DNA from: Pleurodeles waltl
Lineage: Eukaryota; Chordata; Amphibia; Caudata; Salamandridae
Assembly: GCF_031143425.1 (NCBI RefSeq)
Contig: NC_090437.1
Coordinates: 845,383,978-845,447,977 of the forward strand
Length of the DNA stretch: 64,000 nt
Direction: 5' to 3'
The stretch's first letter is position 1; each line of letters opens with the position of its first letter. Below are positions 23,950 to 36,690 of the stretch, in pieces. Made by a program: the position numbers and the translations under genes. Below the pieces are notes generated by a model. That model saw only the letters and a program-made list of their open reading frames with translations. It searched no databases and was not told where the DNA came from.

Positions 23950-26814
23950 CACACACAACACCCCCAACGCATCACACACCTGCTCTACCCCCACCCTCAC
24001 CAACCAGCCCTGCAGCATACTACCCCACAACCAGAATACACCCCCAACAATACCCTCATGCACCACACCAACGCCACCCACCACAACCACCTCAACTGCC
24101 TGCTCCTCATCACCCGCTCCCTTCACAAACATGCCATAGAACTCTTGGACCTCATCACATCAGACTCACCCGACATCGCCTTCCTCACGGAAACCTGGAC
24201 CAATCCCTCCTCGGAACCCGACATAGCCATCACCACCCCCAAGGGATACAAACTCCAACACAAAGACCGCCTCAACAGGCCAGGGGGGACATCGCCATCC
24301 TACACATGGATACTATCAAAGTCACCACCAGCTCCCAAGACACTACTGACAACACAGAACACATGCACTTCCTAATCCACATTAACAACAACTCCAGCCT
24401 CAGAGGTACACTAATCTACAGACCACCAGGACCACGCCCCGCCTTCTGCGACACCATCGCCGACACCATCAGCTCGCACGCCCTCACCTCCACAGACTAC
24501 ATCCTCCTCTGTGATTTCAACTTTCACTTGGAGAACCTACAAGACCACAACTCATCATCCCTCATAGACAACCTCACCAACCTCGGACTCAAACAGCTAG
24601 TCACTGCACCCACCCACTCAGCAGGACATACGCTTGACGCAATTTTCACCTCAAGCCAACACATAGTCTACACCCACACCACCGAACTCCTCTGGACTGA
24701 CCACCACTGTGTCCACTTCTCCTTCGCCAAAACCCCCACACACCACCATCAACACACCACACCCTACCGCATGTGGGGCAAGATCCCCACAGAATGCCTG
24801 AACTCCCAACTGGCTCACAACCTCCCCCCACACATCAACAACCCCAACACAGGAGCAAACAACCTCTCTAAATGGATCACTACCTGCGCAGACACACTAG
24901 CCCCTCTCAGAAAACACATCACCACCCGCAACATCAAGAACGCCCCATGGTTCACCGCCGAACTCCAAGCGCAAATGCCACCAAGCGGAGAAAATATGGC
25001 GACAAGAACCCTCCACAACCAACTTCTCCACCCTCAAAGCCACCATTCGCACCCATCACCAACTCATAAGCACCGCCAAAAGAGATCACTATAAGACAAT
25101 CCTAGACAACAACTCTCAAAACAGCAAAGAACTCTTCACCATCATTAATGAATTAGCCAAACCCAAAGCCAGCAACATAGACCCTTCACACACACAGCCC
25201 CTATGTGACACCCTCTCCAACCACTTCCACCACAAAATCCTGGACATCCACAACAGCTTCATACCACACACACCCCTCACTCACCCAACTCAACCCCCAC
25301 TCATGATCCCCCCACCACACTCTCCACCTGGGCCCCCACCACACACGAAGAAACCGAAAAAACCATGAACTCCATCCGCTCCGGATCCCCCTCCGACCCC
25401 TGCCCACATTGCATCTACAACAAAGCCAGCCCAACCATCGCCCCCATACTCCGCGACATAATCAACTCCTCCTTCAACGCTGCCACCTACCCAGACCCCT
25501 GGAAGCACGTGGAAATCACCGCTCTCCAAAATAAAACAAAGCTGATCCAGAGATCCTCTCCAACTATCGCCCTAACTCCCTCCTCCCCTTCCCTGCCAAG
25601 GTCGCCGAGAAACTAGCCAACACCCGCCTATCCCACTACCTCGAAGAAATCAACACTCTTGACCCCTCACAATCCGGGTTCTGCAAGAACCACAGCACGG
25701 AAACCGCCCTCATCGCATGCACTGACGACATTAGGACCAAAGTCGACAAAGGAGAGACCGTCGCACCCATCCACATAGGAATTCACCACAAAGCCTTAGA
25801 CTGGCTCACCTCCTACCTCACTGACGGGACCCAGAGAGTCCGCCTCCCACCTTTCCACTCCACCACCACCAAGATCATCTGCGGAGTCCCCCAAGGGTCC
25901 TCTCTCAGCCCCACACTCTTCAACATTTAAATGATTCCCCTAGCCAACATCCTCCGATCACACAGAATCACTATCCTCTCCTACGCAGATGACACCCAAC
26001 TCATCCTCTCCCTCACCCTCAACCCCACCACCGCCAAAACCAACCTACACGCAGCTCTCCTCAACACCGCCAACTCGATGACAACTAACCACCTCAAGTT
26101 TAACTCCAACAAAACCGAGATCATCATCTTCGGCCCCAACAAAACCATATGGGACGACTCCTGGTGGCCCACCGCCATAGGACCAGCACCCACCCCCGCA
26201 AACCACGCACAGCAACCTCGGCATCATCCTGGACCCCTCCCTCTCCATGACACAGCAGATTAATGCTCTTACCTCCTCCTGCTTCCTCACTCTCCGCACT
26301 CTAAAAAAAATCCTTCAAATGGATTCCCCCAGAAACCAGGAAGACAGTCACCCATGCACTCATCAGTAGCAGACTAGACTACGGTAACGCCCTCTACGCC
26401 GGCACCACACTCAAAGTCACACGCAAACTCCAGAGAATCCAGAACACAGCCGTGCGCCTCATCCTTGGCCTCCCCCACCATGAAAGAATATCACCACACC
26501 TCAAAACCCTTCACTGGCACCCCATAAACAAGAGAATCACATTCAAGATCCTCATCCACGCACACAAATCCCTCCACAACACCGGCCCGACATACCTCAA
26601 CGAAAGAGTGAATTTTCACACTCCCACCCGCAACCTCCGATCAGCCAACCTCGCTCTAGCCACAGTCCCCTTCATCCAACGCACCACCACAGGAGGTAGG
26701 TCCTTCTCCTACCTCGCCCCCAAAACCTGGAACTCCCTCCCCACCCACCTCCGCAAAACCAAAGACCTCCTGCTCTTCAGAAAAAACCTCAAAACATGGC
26801 TGTTCGAACAGTGA
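23950..26814 (+). pseudogene. LINE ORF2: APE endonuclease plus reverse transcriptase, disabled
   Basis: The endonuclease runs from about 24090 to 24740. LTETW carries the catalytic Glu, YRPPGPRP the conserved loop, CDFNFH the Asp/Asn pair, and TDHHCVHF the terminal Asp-His. A frame change at the G run near 24283 splits it. The reverse transcriptase runs from about 25560 to 26260: SLLPFPAKVAEK, LDPSQSGFCKNHSTETAL, GVPQGSSLSPTLFNI and SYADDTQLILSL. Between the GETVAP motif (about 25755) and ALDWLTSYL (25795) the segment that normally holds the motif-A Asp is missing. A TAA stop replaces Tyr after LFNI at 25927-25929, and further frame changes lie near 25550 and 26200. The C-terminal region from 26452 ends with KTWLFEQ and a TGA at 26812. 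The normal function is target-primed reverse transcription. Confidence 0.85.
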
Positions 26815-26897
26815 CCCTCCTGCCCCCCCCCCCACCAAGCGCCTTGAGACCCTCACGGGTGAGTAGCGCGCTATATACATTTTTTTGATTGATTTGC

Positions 26898-27837
26898 TGC
26901 ATTGGTGGATTAAATGTCAAACTCCTCTTATGTTCTTGCTCTGCCTCTGAGTCTTCTTGGTACATGAAGCCTACCTCCTTGACTTTACAATACAGTTTCT
27001 GTTTTTCAATGTACCGGCCTTCTCCTCTCCTGCACAAACAAAACATGGTGAAATCTCAACATTCATGCTTATCTGCCGGAAAGGTTCAGCCAGGCACCCG
27101 AGAGTGACGGACTTTCTGAGAAGCATGCAGATGCACCGCCCACTTTGGCAATACGGTACAATTGGTCTTTTAACAATCATAATTTGTAGAACTGGTTAAC
27201 TTCACTCCTCCATAATTTGTATTTTTCAAATCCAGAATACAGAATATTTAGAGATATACTTTCTTAGATATCTCTGGGGCTGAACGACATTTTGTAATGC
27301 ATTTAACTGAACTGTGTCATACTTATTCCTTGATTTCCTTCCACAACAGATTGATGATGGTGCTGCTAAGCGCCCCAATTAATACTGTTGTTGTTTTGGT
27401 GTAGTGTTGTCTTTGTCACACCTTTCCCAAAATCCCTTTTCCCATTCACTAATCAAACCCCTAACCATCTTCCATCAGGATTGTATGATTTTATTGAGGT
27501 GTGACCTAATTTACCCTCCTACCCCTCATTTGTCCACATCATCATTCAGACCTTGTGTTGTGTTGCGTAAACGATTAACCTTCTCCACTTCACTCCTGAC
27601 TCTGAGCCCACTTCTCCTGACTTAAGGATTTTATTTCCTAAGTTTAGTTTACATCTAATATGAGCTCCACATTGCTTGGAAGAAGTTGATATTGCTATTT
27701 TTATTATCATATCACATGTTCTTTGTTGTGGTCTGGTCTCAGTCTTTCTAAAGCTATGATATAATGTAACCCACTAACTCTGTTTTGTTTCAAACTAGTT
27801 GAAAGTGATGGATCACCCTTTGATTAATCCTACAGTA
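26898..27837. other. Non-coding sequence
   Basis: No gene, RNA or repeat family was recognised. Short open frames here have no family resemblance. Confidence 0.4.
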
Positions 27838-27840
27838 ATA

Positions 27841-27995
27841 GGCTCATATTTATACTTTTTTAGCACCGCATTTGCATAATTTTTTGATGCAAAAGTGGTG
27901 CAAACTTAAAAATACAATTATATTTTGTGAGTTTGCACTGCTTTTGCGTCAAAAAATTATGCAATTGCGGCACTACAAAAGTATAAATATGGGCC
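27841..27995. mobile_element. 155-bp palindromic MITE (Harbinger-type)
   Basis: The left arm GGCTCATATTTATACTTTT and the right arm ending AAAAGTATAAATATGGGCC are inverted repeats that continue inward through TGCATAATTTTTTGATGCAA and its counterpart, so the element is nearly one long hairpin. The 3-bp repeat ATA flanks it at 27838-27840 and 27996-27998. The GGCC terminus and 3-bp target match PIF/Harbinger. It has no coding capacity. Confidence 0.85.
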
Positions 27996-27998
27996 ATA

Positions 27999-28383
27999 GT
28001 TTGCATAGTTGGGAGTGGAACCTTTCTTGTATTGTCTTCCCGGTTAGCGAGCTAGCCTGCTACTACTACCACCACCACCATAACATGGCACCTTGGGAAA
28101 ACCCTGCAGTAAGAAGACTATCTACTCAGGTAAGAGAACGATAGAGTGAAGTAAACTTATTTAGTTAGTAACTAACTTCTGCTGAAGAAGTTGTTTGTGT
28201 GTATCTATGTCTTTGTAGGCAAAACAGGCAATGACAATCTTCCCATTGTGGTCAATACAGTTACAGAGGGTAGTGGAGCAAGGGTATAACAAAATGACAT
28301 ACACTTTGTTAAGCAGATTTAAAATTCTGGCTACGCTAAAAGACAGAAGTGCAGATTAAAACACCAAAATAAATATTTGGACA
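27999..28383. other. Non-coding sequence with a possible short exon
   Basis: An ATG at 28084 opens a 15-codon run (MAPWENPAVRRLSTQ) ending exactly at a GTAAGAG donor at 28130. A CTTTGTAG acceptor follows at 28219. There is no family match and the downstream sequence has no long frame, so this is only a possibility. Confidence 0.2.
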
Positions 28384-28930
28384 TTAAATAAAGTAAAATT
28401 TCACCCACAACAGCACCACCCCCTCTCCAAACAAATTGCCCCATCCCCAACCAAAGTCCAATGAAAAAGTCCGAAGTGAAAGAACCCCAGTCCCAACTCC
28501 CTTTCTCAAACTCTTTACCCACAACAAGTGCCCCTCCCACCAAAAAAAAAAATTGAAAAAAGGGTCATTCTCCATGTGGGTCTGGAGATCATTGACGGTT
28601 GCCTCAAGTTGTGCCACCCTGCAGTCCACTACCTCGAGGTGTTGTAGGACATAGCACTGGACCATGCGGTCTAAGCATGAGGGGGCCAGCAGTAGGGTGA
28701 TGTAAATGGGCTGATGCCAGTTGGCGACAGTGCTGATGTGTTGTTGACGCTGGGAGGCTGGAGGCACTAGCTGGAAGAGCTCAGAGCTGCAAGCATGTTG
28801 GCAGCTGCCTCATAATCCTCCTCTTCCTGCAGAGCCACCAGCTGTTGGTCCTCCATGCAGATGGCCTCCAGCCTCTGCCACCGCAGCTGGTCTGCCAGCT
28901 ACTGAGGTGTAGGAGGAAGTCCACCAGGAG
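28384..28930 (-). pseudogene. Relic of a transposon Myb-partner C-terminal region
   Basis: On the minus strand, LADQLRWQRLEAICMEDQQ, LVALQEEEDYEAAANML and, after a frame change, QHLEVVDCRVAQLEATVNDL form helical, Leu-rich segments with coiled-coil spacing. Such tails are common in the Myb-like partner proteins of Harbinger elements. No Myb domain remains. A stop lies near 28893, and the frame changes at about 28770. Assignment is by style, not by a diagnostic motif. Confidence 0.35.
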
Positions 28931-29387
28931 TAGCTATAGTAAGAAAGACAAAGACAAATTATAAATTGTAAAGTGTGCTCTGTGCAAACAATTTTTTAAA
29001 AAGTAGAGTGGCATAGTAACAGTCCATTGCTGGACCCCTAGGGCAATTTTTCTACCCTCACATGCCTCACTATATTTGACGAATGTCAAAAAGGTAAATC
29101 CATTATGGAAGCCATGAAATATAAGGTATGGGTTGCCCCATAGGGGAGCAGTACAGGGAGCCCACCCCTGGCCATGCCTGCTGGCTCCCTGCACGGCCAG
29201 CACCTCCAGGTGCTGCCACCGTAGCTGGCCCTGCACTTGGTTTCTGCCCGCTCCTGTGGGCAGATGCATGCCGCTGCGGCAAGGGGGCCACCTGGAGAGA
29301 GTGTGACGGCACTCCTCCCATCTCTCCTGTCAAATCGGGGCCCCTGGATATGGTCTGGGGCCACTCCTCACACCACACTTAGAAATC
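28931..29387. other. Sequence adjoining Harbinger C, partly duplicated from 28860-28890
   Basis: CTCCAGGTGCTGCCACCGTAG at about 29207 resembles CTCCAGCCTCTGCCACCGCAG at about 28866, suggesting a second, diverged copy of the same coding relic on the minus strand. No intact frame is present. Confidence 0.3.
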
Positions 29388-29869
29388 CTCCACAATACAG
29401 ACACCCACACAAGTCCGCCACACCAAAGGTCAGTGATAAACTGACAATAGCAAAACCCACACAGTTACGCCAACAGGAATACGCCCACACTATCACGACC
29501 CACGAATCAACGCAGCGGTCATTCAACCGCGGTAATCCATTGGTGGTACACACAGCTGCGCTCAAAATACACACACACTCACAAAACACAACCATATTGG
29601 GCAAATCAAAATACACACAACTGTTACACATACACACATGACACCCACACACTCACACCATTATAAAACACACACCCACATTACCCACACTCCCTTACAA
29701 CGACAAATTTTGAAGAAGCAGAGAGACAGAAAAGCAAAGACAACATCAGCTTCCAGAGGCACAGAACACCATCACTCATACACCATCCACGCACATCAAA
29801 GACCACACCCCAACACATCATACCACACATCACATCAACCATCACCTCACACATCACCCACACCACATC

Positions 29870-31095
29870 ATGGCACCTCAAAGACACCTCAGGTTTTCTG
29901 AGGAGGAGCTCAGGGTCATGGTAGAGGAAATCATCCGATTAGAGCCACAGCTATTCGGATCACAGGTGCAGCAGACTTCCATTGCTAGGAAGATGGATCT
30001 ATGGCGGAGAATTGTCGACAGGGTCAACACAGTGGGACAGCATCCAAGAACACAGGATGACATCAGGAAGAGGTGGAATGACCTACGGGGAAGGTACGTT
30101 CTGTGGTATCCAGACACCAGGTAGCCGTACAGAGGACTAGCGGTGGACCCCTACCTCCTCCCCCACAACTAACAACATGGGAGGAGCAAGTCTTGGAGAT
30201 CATGCATCCTGAGGGCCTCACAAGAGTGGCAAGAGGACGGGACTCTGGTAAGTCAAATCTTTACTATTGTATCCCCCCCACCCTACCTGCATGCCATCAC
30301 AAACTTCCATATCCAGTCCCCCCACAGAAGAGGCCGACAGTGACAACAGCAGCTCTGCATGCCTGGATCAAGATGACCAGCCCGGCCCATCAGGGACCTC
30401 TGGATAGGTTGTTCCCTACCACTGTTCCAAACCACCACTGAACCTCCTCCCTCAGGAAACACCACCACAGCACCCACCCATCGGGCCAATGCCACTGTCC
30501 CCAGGACACGTCATTCAGCAGTGTGTCCACCACTACAGGGACCCTAGGCAAACCCACTAACACAGGACGATCAGGGACCTGGGGTCAGTGGCAGTGGGCA
30601 CACGGTTCAGAGGACAGAGGCACAGGACAACAGGGAAGCTGGGAGGACTGCTGTGCGACAGGGGAGGACAGGCCCAGGGAACCCACTCTCCACAAGGCAC
30701 TCTCCAACATCATGGAAGCATACCACCATTCCCAGGAGACCATGGGCACGGTACTGGCCAAGTTTCAGGAGACCCAGCGGCTGCAGGACGAACAGTACCT
30801 GGGGATCAGGGAGGACTTGAAGTCCATTAACACCATCCTGGTCCCCATTGCAGGGGTGCTGGCGGACATGGCCAACACCATGAGGGAGACAGTGGCATAC
30901 CACTGGGCCACTGACACCAGCCCGAACTATGAACAGCCCTCCACGTCCTCCAACACTAGTGGACAGAAGGACCCGCCACAGGACCAACAGGCCACCAGCA
31001 CCCCACCCCCTGCAGAAGGAGAACCACCCCGCAAATGGTTCCTGCGATCCAGGGACAAGACAGAGAACATTGCCAAAACCCCCGCCAGGAAATAA
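29870..31095 (+). pseudogene. Harbinger C Myb1 partner protein, disabled
   Basis: Exon 1 starts at the ATG at 29870 (MAPQRHLRFSEEELRVMVEE) and is open through the Myb/SANT recognition helix QDDIRKRWNDLRGR. A missing base in the G run near 30088 then breaks the frame. The GT donor is at 30248. The intron is cut to about 66 bp and lacks a clear acceptor. The C-terminal half is the best preserved in the window: an open frame from 30523 to the TAA at 31093-31095. It includes HKALSNIMEAYHHSQETMG, AKFQETQRLQDEQYLGIRED and LADMANTMRETVA, helical and probably coiled coil, followed by a Pro-rich stretch and a basic end (PPRKWFLRSRDKTENIAKT). A role as transposase partner is inferred from the family. 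Confidence 0.8.
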
Positions 31096-31497
31096 GACTC
31101 TCCTGATTGTCACCCTTCTGTCTCACTATCTCACCCTGACCACCTTGAACTGCCATTGCTCCACTTTGTATGCCCCATTGGACAATGCACCTGTGATCCA
31201 AAGAGACTGGACTTTACCATGGATATTCCTCCACCATCACCCCAGCCCATTGCACATACCCCTCCACTTATTAGCACTTAAAAAAACACCCTTGAATCAC
31301 AAAACAATCTGGAGTCAGTCTGTACTTTCACAAATGGCTTATTACAACCTCTTTGACAACATAGTAAATGTTCATTTGCACATACCAAAGTATGACAGTT
31401 GTTGGGCAGCAGTGAACATAGCAGAAGGCAGAATGTGGTACCAAGATATGTGAAAGGGAAAGCCAAAGTGAACTGTCAGGGTCCATGGACAGAGGTA

Positions 31498-32677
31498 CTA
31501 AGGCAGACTTATACAATGTCCCACAGTAGTCTGATATGAGATGAGCAGTGCCAGTCTCTTACCTGTGTGCATGAAGTACTGCTTGATGATGTTGTTTCGG
31601 TTGTCAATATCTTCTTCTTCTGCCTCATCCTCACTGTCCACAGGCTCCACAGCTGCCACAAGACCAACATCAGGCCCATCCTCCTGCAAAAAAGGCACCT
31701 GGCGTCGCAAAGCCAGGTTGTGCAACATACAGCATGCCACGATGATCTGGCAGACCTTCTTCGGTGAGTAGTATAGGGAGCCACCTGTTAGATGGAGGCA
31801 CCGGAATCTGGCCTTCAGGAGGCTGAAAGTCCGCTCTATAATCCTCCTAGTTCACCGATGTGCCTCATTGTAGCGTTCCTCTGCCCTTGTCCTGGCATTC
31901 CTCACTGGGGTCAGTAGCCATGAGAGGTTGGGGTAACCAGAGTCACCTGCAAATGTCGAGGAATATCTGTTAGACATACTCCAACCCTTAAGGACTATCC
32001 CATACCCAGACACCTATTCATACTGTGTGGGGTCCTTGGGCTCACCTATTAGCCACACACAGTGCCGCTGGAGTTGCCCATCACATAAGGGATGCGGCTA
32101 TTCTTCAAAATGTAAGCGTCATGCACAGAGCCAGGATACTTGGCATTCACATGGGAGATGTACTGGTCTGGCAAACACACCATCTGACCATTCATTGAAT
32201 GGTAGCTTTTGCGATTTCTGTACACCTGTTCATTCCTGCGGGAGGGGTCAAATGCCACATGTGTACCATCAATGGCACCAATGATGTTGGGGATATGTTG
32301 CAGGGCAAATAAGTCAGCTTTCACTGTGGCCAAATCCTCCACCTGGGGGAAAACTATGTAGCTGCGTATGTGTTTCAGCAGGGCAGATAACACTCTGGAC
32401 AACATATTAGAGAACATTGGCTGTGACATTCCTGATGCCATGGCCACTGTTGCTTGAAAGGAATAACTGGCCAGGAAATGGAGCACTGACAGGACCTGCA
32501 CTAGATGGGGGATACCTGTGGGATGGCAGATAGCTGAAATCATGTCTGGCTCCAATTGGGCACACAGTTCTTAGATTGTGGCACGGTCAAGTCTGTGGGT
32601 GATAATGATGTGTCTGTCTTCCATTATCGACAGGCCCACCAGGGGTCTGGACACCAGAGGATGACGCCATCTCATCA
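31498..32677 (-). pseudogene. Harbinger C transposase (HARBI1-like DDE), disabled
   Basis: The main exon is 32677-32046 and the second begins at 31946. The first starts MMRWRHPLVSRPLVGL and has a TAA in place of the Thr codon in RATITELCAQ (about 32573). It then stays open for 168 codons with IIGAIDGTHVAFDPS (first Asp) and AKYPGSVHDAYILKNS (second Asp). A one-base loss near 32067 breaks RVWLIG before the donor. The second exon carries RRIIERTFSLLKARFRCL with the catalytic Glu, preceded by TGA where copy D has CGA (NEAHR-stop-TRR). It then has CQIIVACCMLHNLALRRQVPF and an acidic tail that reads past the stop used in copies B and D. All three catalytic residues are present in the fragments, but no continuous product is possible. 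Confidence 0.85.
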
Positions 32678-33128
32678 TCTGCCCCAGGGGATGTTCCCCA
32701 TGGAGGAGAATGGTGAGCAGAGGGTCATGTACCACAAAGGTTTGACAAGGGTGTTTTACACTAATGTGATTTAATCAGTATGTGGCGCTGTCTGTCCGTA
32801 TTCCTGCCCAAATGTGCAGTAACCCAGTTAGGTGCCCTGCCATGTGCCCACCTGAAATGGTGGCTGCCTGACCTGTAAGGAGGTTCAAGGGAAAATGAGG
32901 TAACTGCGCTGGCGTTGTGCAGCGTCGCAGTAGGCGGTCGATTCAGCATTGGTTATCATTGGGCCCTATGGGTTATAGGAGCCAATGATGATGTACGCCG
33001 GCGGTGATGGTATGCACCGCCGCAGACGTGACCGCCATTTTCTATCTGTTCACTCACTTGATACCTGACCTTCAACAGGAGAGGACCTACACTGGAAGTG
33101 CTGCTGTGACCTCAGTCTGGAAGCGACA

Positions 33129-36100
33129 ATGGCTCGAATGTCTGGGGAAAGGGCCCCTGCCTTCACTTCGGAGGAGTTGGAGAGACTAGTGGATGGGGTC
33201 CTCCCACAGTACACGCTACCCCATGGTCCTCCAGGCAAACAGGTGAGTAAACTGTGACCTTGATGCATGGGACATGAATGTATGGAGTGGTCTGGATAGA
33301 AGACACATGTTGTGGTGGGGGGCTGAGGCCTGCATGTGAAGACGGTCAGTGTATGTGTTTCAGGACATGGGTGGGAACTGGTGGCCAATGAGTATGAAGA
33401 ACCGGATGGGAGAGTAAGTTCCATTCTTACTTTACCTTTCCTCTAGGTCAGCGCCCACCAGAAGAAGGGTATTTGGCGTGCCATCGCCAAGGAAGTGTGG
33501 GACCCTGGGGGTCTATCATAGACAGAGCACCCACTGCCGCAAGAGATGGGAGGACCTGCGCTGCTGGAGCAAGAAGACTGCAGAGGCCCAGCTGGGGATG
33601 GCCGCCCAACATGGAAGGGGTGCCCGTTGCTCCATGACCCCCCTGATGTTCCAGATCCTGGTGGTGGTATATCCGTAATTGGATGGACTCTTGAGGGCAT
33701 CACAGCAGCCACAAGGGGGTGAGTACAGTCTCATTCAGCTGACTGCACGCTTTACGAGGTGTCTGGGTGGGGATGTAGGCTGTGGGTTCCCCTAGGCCAG
33801 GGCGAACTTGGTAGGGCAGGTCCCTTGTTAGGCAGGCTCTGTGGCACTCCAACCCTAATAGTGGTAGTGGCCATCTACAACTAGTCAGCCTCCTGTGGGT
33901 TCCAGGTGTGCAGCAAATGGGGTTAGGCATAGTCCCCCATGGGCAGGTGATTTTCATAAGAACTGTTAGTGCATGGGCTAGTGCATAGGGCTGCTCCCTG
34001 TGTGTTTTGTCCGCCAACGGTAGCGGTGTTGCTGGCATTGACCATGTGTCTCCTCTGTCTTTCCCCCCTTTTTGTTTTGTCACCCTGTCCTTGTGTGCAT
34101 TAGCATCATCTGGCGGAGGAGCAGTGGCACCGGTGCAGGAGGGAGCTGCAACCCACATGGCCCAGGAGGGAGAATGTACGGAGTATAAAGGCACCAGTGG
34201 GATGGAGGGCGAGGGGAGCTCCATGACGGGGACAAGAGGGGACACCAGTGACAGTGACTCCTCCTCCGATGGGAGCTCCCTTGTGGTTGCGGGCAACCCT
34301 GTGCCCACCCAACAACAGGTAGAGCTGCCACCCCCCTACCAGCACTGCCTTCCCAGCAGCACCTCAGTGTGTTTCCTGTGCCCGCTCACCCAGGAGGGTG
34401 GGCATCTCCTTCGCCCCAGGCACCTCAGGCACACCCCCAGCCAGCCCTGCTGCCCTCAGTGAGGAGGCTATTGACCTCCTGAGATCCCTCACTGTTAGGC
34501 AGTAAACCATTTTGAATGCCATCCAGGGTGTCGAGAGGCTTTTGCAGCAAATAAATGCATACCTGGAGGGCATTCATTCTGGCGTGGTGGCCCAACAGAG
34601 AGCATTTCAAGCTTTGGCCTCAGCACTGATGACAGCCATTGTCCCTGTGTCCGGCCTCCCCTCGAACCTCCACTTCCCCTACCCAATCCCCTCAACCTCA
34701 GCCTACCCCAAGCACACCATCAGACCAGCATGCACACACATCAACACACAAAAGTGGCTCAGGCAAACATAAGCACCACACATCCCACAGGCGCTCACAC
34801 AAGCACCATACCCATGCAGACACACCAACATCCACTGCCTCCACTGTGTCCCCCTCCTCCACGTCCTCCTCTTCCCTCCCAGTCTCGTCTCCACTCACAC
34901 CTGCATGCACTACATTTCAGCCACTACCTCCATCACCAGCATGCCCATCACCACACACCACTGATGTGCAATCACCTCCCCCACTACCATTCACACATCC
35001 CCTGTGTCCTCTCCCAGTGTGTCTGTAAGCCCTCTTGCCAAAGTACACAAACACCGGCACACACCCACTCAACAGCCATCCACCTCACAAAAGCCTCCAA
35101 CCCATGCACCTTCACCCAAAACCAGCAGACGTACACCTCCTACAACCACTACCTCTTCCTCCACTACCAAAATCCCTCAATCTTCCCTTCCCAGTGTGTC
35201 TAAGAAACTTTTCCTGGCTACCAATGACCTCTTCCCTACACCTCCTCCCCCGTCCTTCCCGTAGGGCCAGGTTCTCTAGAGCACTGACCAGCACCTCAGC
35301 CACCAAATCTTCATCCAGTGTGGTCCCTGCAAGTCTGGGAACATTGAATGGGGCACCCATCAGGGCTGCCAGTGTGCCACCTAGTGAAGCCAAGGACCAC
35401 CCTATTCCACCACCTGCCAAGGTAAAGAAGGGGCCAGCATGCAGAAGAGAAAAGCCGCACCACCCACCCATCAAGGCCTCATCCAGAACCAAAGAGGACA
35501 GTGCCAAGGTCCCAGCAGCGACTTCCAAGGTGGGGAAGGGACATAAGAGCAAAGGGAAGTCACCTCAGGACACGGAGCCTCCAGGTGAGGGACTGGTGTC
35601 CCCCCTTTCGCAAGACAGCCCAGCAACCTGTACCGCAGTGAGCACCGCCGCAACAACCGCCACCTGCACCGTCATCTGCACCGCCACCTGCACGGCAGCT
35701 GCCTCAACTACAGTCACCAGCATCATCCCCAGTGAGCAGCCTTCCGAGGCTGCAGGAGACGGCCTGGTGTCTCCCTCCACAAGTGCAGACACCTGCACCA
35801 CCGGCGGCATCTCCGCCGCAGACACTGCTGCAGCCACCTCCACCTGCCCCGCAATGTGCCCAGCCAGTGCCACTACAGGGGACATCAGCAGCATTCCCAG
35901 TGGGCAGCCTTCCGAGGCTGCAGGAGACGGCCTGGTGTCTCCCTCCACAAGTGCAGAAACCTGCACCACCGGCAGCGTCTCCTCCGCAGACACCGCCGCA
36001 GCCACTGCTGCAGCCCCCTGCCCCGTGACGTGCCCAGCCAGTGCCACTACAGTGGACATCAGCAGCATCCCCAGTGGGCAGCCGTCCGAGGCTGTAGGAG

Positions 36101-36255
36101 ACGTCCTGGACCCTGCACACACTACAGGAGGCACCAGCACTGGCACTACAAGCAGTTTGCAGCCTCAGTCGTCGCAAGGAGGAGTGTGGCTCTGCCTCCA
36201 TGGAGTATCATGCTACCTGTTACCGGTAAATCTCGTGGCTCAGACACCCATGTGA
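33129..36255 (+). pseudogene. Harbinger C Myb2 gene with Pro/Ser/Thr-rich repetitive tail, disabled
   Basis: Exon 1, 33129-33242, encodes MARMSGERAPAFTSEELERL and ends at a GTGAGT donor. Exon 2, 33447-33718, opens with VSAHQKKGIWRAIAKEV, then has a one-base insertion near 33500. The Myb/SANT recognition part follows in another frame (RQSTHCRKRWEDLRCWSKKT). The last exon starts at 34104 after CATTAG: an acidic Ser/Thr-rich region, a helical SEEAIDLLRSLTV region with a TAA near 34503, then His/Ser/Pro low complexity. The final open frame, 35035-36255, has three repeats built on EAAGDGLVSPSTSA, TCTTG and SADTAAATS segments with SIPSGQPS joints. The number and sequence of these tail repeats differ from copies B and D. 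Confidence 0.75.
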
Positions 36256-36274
36256 GGGAATGGGAACTGCCACT

Positions 36275-36690
36275 GGACACCTAGCCCCCTCCAGAACCAG
36301 TGGAGAACAGCAACCACTCACCCAGTCCTTGGCAGGATGAAGCACTTTGGGCACCAAGCCCCCTCCAGAACCAGTGGAGAACAGCATCCACTCACCCAGT
36401 CCTTGGCAGGATGAAGCACTCTGGGCACCAAGCCCCCTCCAGAACCAGTGGAGGACAGCATCCACTCATGAGACTGTGGCTTTGCACTACCCAGGACCAA
36501 GCAGTGGGCAACCCACCCACTTGAGAGACTGTGGCTTTGCACTCCTCAGGACCAAGCAGTGGGCAGTGAACCCACTTGAGTGACTTGAGAGACTGTGGCT
36601 TTGCACTCCCCAGGACCAAGCAGTGGGCAGTGAACCCACTTGAGTGACTTGAGAGACTGTGGCTTTGCACTCCCCAGGAACAGGCAGTGG
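36275..36690 (+). repeat. Two tandem arrays in the Harbinger C 3' region
   Basis: From about 36285 to 36470, CCCCCTCCAGAACCAGTGGA recurs three times at about 69-bp intervals. From about 36470 to 36690, GAGACTGTGGCTTTGCACTC recurs four times at about 55-70-bp intervals, each followed by CCAGGACCAAGCAGTGGGCA. Both phrases also occur in copies B and D with different copy numbers. Confidence 0.8.

Larger units (their letters stand above)
22986..26897 (+). mobile_element. L2/CR1-like LINE, nearly full length, inactive
   Basis: The order is a CT-rich tandem-repeat leader, a GC-rich region, an APE-type endonuclease, a reverse transcriptase, a C-terminal domain and a short 3' UTR. The UTR includes GGGTGAGTAGCGCGCTATA and ends in GATTGATT. 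The 3' UTR matches the fragment at 54957-55321. The left boundary is uncertain, and no target duplication was identified. Confidence 0.8.

Noticed and set aside
22901..24139. Long plus-strand open frames of 400-560 codons across the LINE leader as real proteins.
   Set aside because: They overlap each other in different frames and are driven by CT-rich repeats and CpG/CCC composition. Only the parts with endonuclease and reverse transcriptase motifs are credible.
29086..29382. Overlapping plus- and minus-strand frames as host exons.
   Set aside because: There is no recognisable domain, the frames disagree, and part looks duplicated from the adjacent Myb-partner relic.
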